This document shows positions 62,571 to 64,000 of a stretch of 64,000 nt of DNA, piece after piece; position 1 is the first letter of the stretch, and each line of letters starts with the position of its first letter. Position numbers and translations under genes: made by a program. A model generated the notes under the pieces. It saw nothing but the letters and a program-made list of their open reading frames with translations. It searched no databases and was not told where the DNA came from. Origin of the DNA: Stercorarius parasiticus (Eukaryota; Chordata; Aves; Charadriiformes; Stercorariidae); NCBI GenBank assembly GCA_013396915.1, contig VWZL01000909.1, positions 192,896-256,895 on the forward strand. Reading direction: 5' to 3'.

Positions 62571-63498
62571 TGTTGATCTTGACTAGCCCCAAGGTGCCCA
62601 CCAAACTACTCTACCACTCCTCCTCCTCAACAGGACAGAGGGACAAAATGCAACAAAAAGCTTATGGGTCGAGAAAAGAATAGGGAGATCACTTACTAGT
62701 TACCATTATGGGCTAAATAGACTCCACTTGTGGAAATTAATTTAATTTATTGCCTATCAAACAGAGTAGGATATAAGAAATATGAAAAAATCTAAAAATA
62801 TCTTCCCCTCTTCCCTCCCTTCTTCCCAGGCTCACAACGTCACTCACACTTCTCCACCTCCTTCCCCCTGAGTGGCAGAGAAGGATGGGGGATGTGGGTT
62901 GTGGTCAGTCCACAACATGTTGTCTCTGAAACTCCTTCCTCCTCACACTCTTCCTCTGCTCCAGCATGGGTCCTTCCCACAAGATACAGTCCTTCAGGAA
63001 CGGACTAGTCCAGCACGTGTCCCCGATGGAGTCACAAGTCCTGCCAGAAAACTTCCTCCAGTGTCGGCTCTCTATGGGCTGCTTCCTTCAGGGCACATCC
63101 ACCTGCTCTGGTGTGGGGTCCTCCAAAGGCTGCAGAGTGAATGTCTGCTCCACCGTGGACCTCCATGGACTGCAGGGGAATCTCTGCTCCAACACCTGGA
63201 GCACTTCCTCCCCCTTCTTCTTCACTGACCTTGGTGTCTGCATAGTTGTTTTTCTCACATATTCTCACTCCTCTCTCCCAGCTGCTGTTGCACAGCATTT
63301 TTTACCTTTTCTGAAATATGTTATCACAAAGGCGCCACCAGAATCACTGATGGGCTCAGGTTTGGCCAGTAGCAGGTTTTTGGAGCTGGCTGGAACTGTC
63401 TGTGTCCAACATTGGGGCAGGTCCTGGTGTCTTTTTCACAGAAGCCACCCCTGCAGCCCCCCTCCGCTACCAAAACTTTGCCATGTAAACCCAATACA
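62571..63498 (-). mobile_element. Solo LTR, about 0.93 kb, ERVL-like, GC-rich
   Basis: Read on the - strand it starts TGTATTGGGTTTACATGGCA and AAGTTTTGGTAGCGGAGGGG at 63498. A putative TATA region TAACATATTTCAG follows near 63320. The GC-rich phrase chain comes next (GGGAATTC-type spacing replaced by CTGCAGTCCATGGAGGTCCA, GGATGTGCCCTGAAGGAAGC, TGAAGGACTGTATCTTGTGG). It ends near ACCTTGGGGCTAGTCAAGAT and CAACA at 62571. Flanks CTAAA (62566-62570) and CAAAA (63499-63503) could be a 5-bp duplication with one mismatch. It is the same family as 28356-29245 but lacks the duplicated promoter. Two long + strand frames (118 and 212 codons) are antisense to it and not genes. Confidence 0.88.
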
Positions 63499-63503
63499 CA
63501 AAA

Positions 63504-64000
63504 ATGAAATAATTATATATAAGAAAAACCTCAAAACAACAAAAACCAAACAAACACATGACAAACTGAAAAAAATGAAAGGAAATTTTGAATCAGATTC
63601 ATAAGCAGAAATTACTTGGTTCCCTTCTTGCTGAAAAGGACACTGAACTGATTTAATGTGAGTCAGTTTTGCTTCCTGACTCACAGTTTTCTGAATCATT
63701 ATCAAAGGTTGAGCATCATCAATCAAAAAAGAGTCTGATTCTTTGAGAAGTTTTGTTGGTCTCAATAAGTTTGCTTACAGATTCAAACTATTTGCCAACT
63801 GGGACCAAATTAGCTATGGCTGGCTTTCAGCAGATGAGGATCTGACAGATAAATTCTGAAGAACCATCTAAAGGCAGGTTTTTCACCAGTTCTGCAAATA
63901 AAAAAAAGACAACAGACAAAACAAGCAACCTTCAGGTTAAATCTGTGGTAAAACATGCAATTAAAATATATTTCTTTTTTGTACTTTCATCTATTTAACT
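63504..64000. other. Unique AT-rich DNA, no gene seen
   Basis: A-rich sequence just right of the LTR (63504-63580), then unremarkable unique sequence to the window end. Confidence 0.5.

Noticed and set aside
62966..63604. 212-codon open frame, the longest in the window
   Set aside because: It lies almost entirely inside the - strand LTR and is built from that LTR's stop-poor GC-rich phrases. A matching antisense frame exists in the other LTR copy. No domain is recognisable.
1..64000. CRISPR array, operons, phage or plasmid functions, tRNA genes
   Set aside because: No regularly spaced repeats beyond short simple tandems, no clustered long frames, and no tRNA-like arms with a TTCGA-type loop in a plausible cloverleaf. 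The repeat content is vertebrate.

Overview
This is a 64 kb stretch of AT-rich vertebrate DNA, almost certainly from a bird. The main evidence is CR1 (chicken repeat 1) LINE copies at many stages of decay. Several end in the CR1 3' signature, an ATTCTATGATTCTAT-type 8-mer repeat in place of a poly-A tail. There are also solo LTRs of avian ERVL-like families. The species cannot be told from the window. No bacterial, plasmid or viral gene organisation is present, and I can support no host protein-coding gene, tRNA or other RNA gene. The window reads as a gene desert or the inside of a very long intron. Open frames above about 100 codons fall on CR1 or LTR sequence or are chance frames in AT-rich DNA.

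Layout. Bases 1-650 hold the 3' part of a CR1 on the + strand, cut by the window edge. From 651 to 16.6 kb there is mostly unique AT-rich sequence, with one assembly gap (2837-2867) and a few tiny CR1 scraps. From 16.6 to 20.2 kb there is a repeat cluster: an old CR1/L3-like piece, an ERVL-type LTR, a second LTR of a different type, and a third LTR with a perfect 5-bp target duplication. From 20.2 to 27.6 kb the sequence is again mostly unique, with a possible ancient palindromic repeat near 22.5 kb and a CR1 3' end at 24.2 kb. From 27.6 to 29.25 kb there is a CR1 and a 0.9 kb LTR whose core-promoter region is tandemly duplicated. From 32.65 to 35.3 kb there is a CR1 pile-up: an old 3' portion, then the 5'/endonuclease portion of another copy, interrupted by a third in opposite orientation. 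From 35.9 to 38.7 kb there is a GC-richer island with a nested inverted repeat, then two more CR1 copies on the - strand. A complete solo LTR on the - strand lies at 44.25-44.76 kb, a long decayed CR1 reverse-transcriptase piece at 50.4-51.3 kb, a MIR-like SINE relic at 55.9 kb, and a 0.93 kb LTR on the - strand at 62.6-63.5 kb.

No genes work together here. The functional content that can be argued for is limited to LTR promoters (TATA and poly-A signals visible) and a few higher-complexity unique blocks that could be conserved non-coding elements. That last point is inference and needs cross-species alignment. I found no convincing undescribed system. The most useful leads are the nested CR1 that has lost its 3' half, the duplicated LTR promoter, the GC-rich island at 35.9-36.3 kb, and the ancient amniote repeats.
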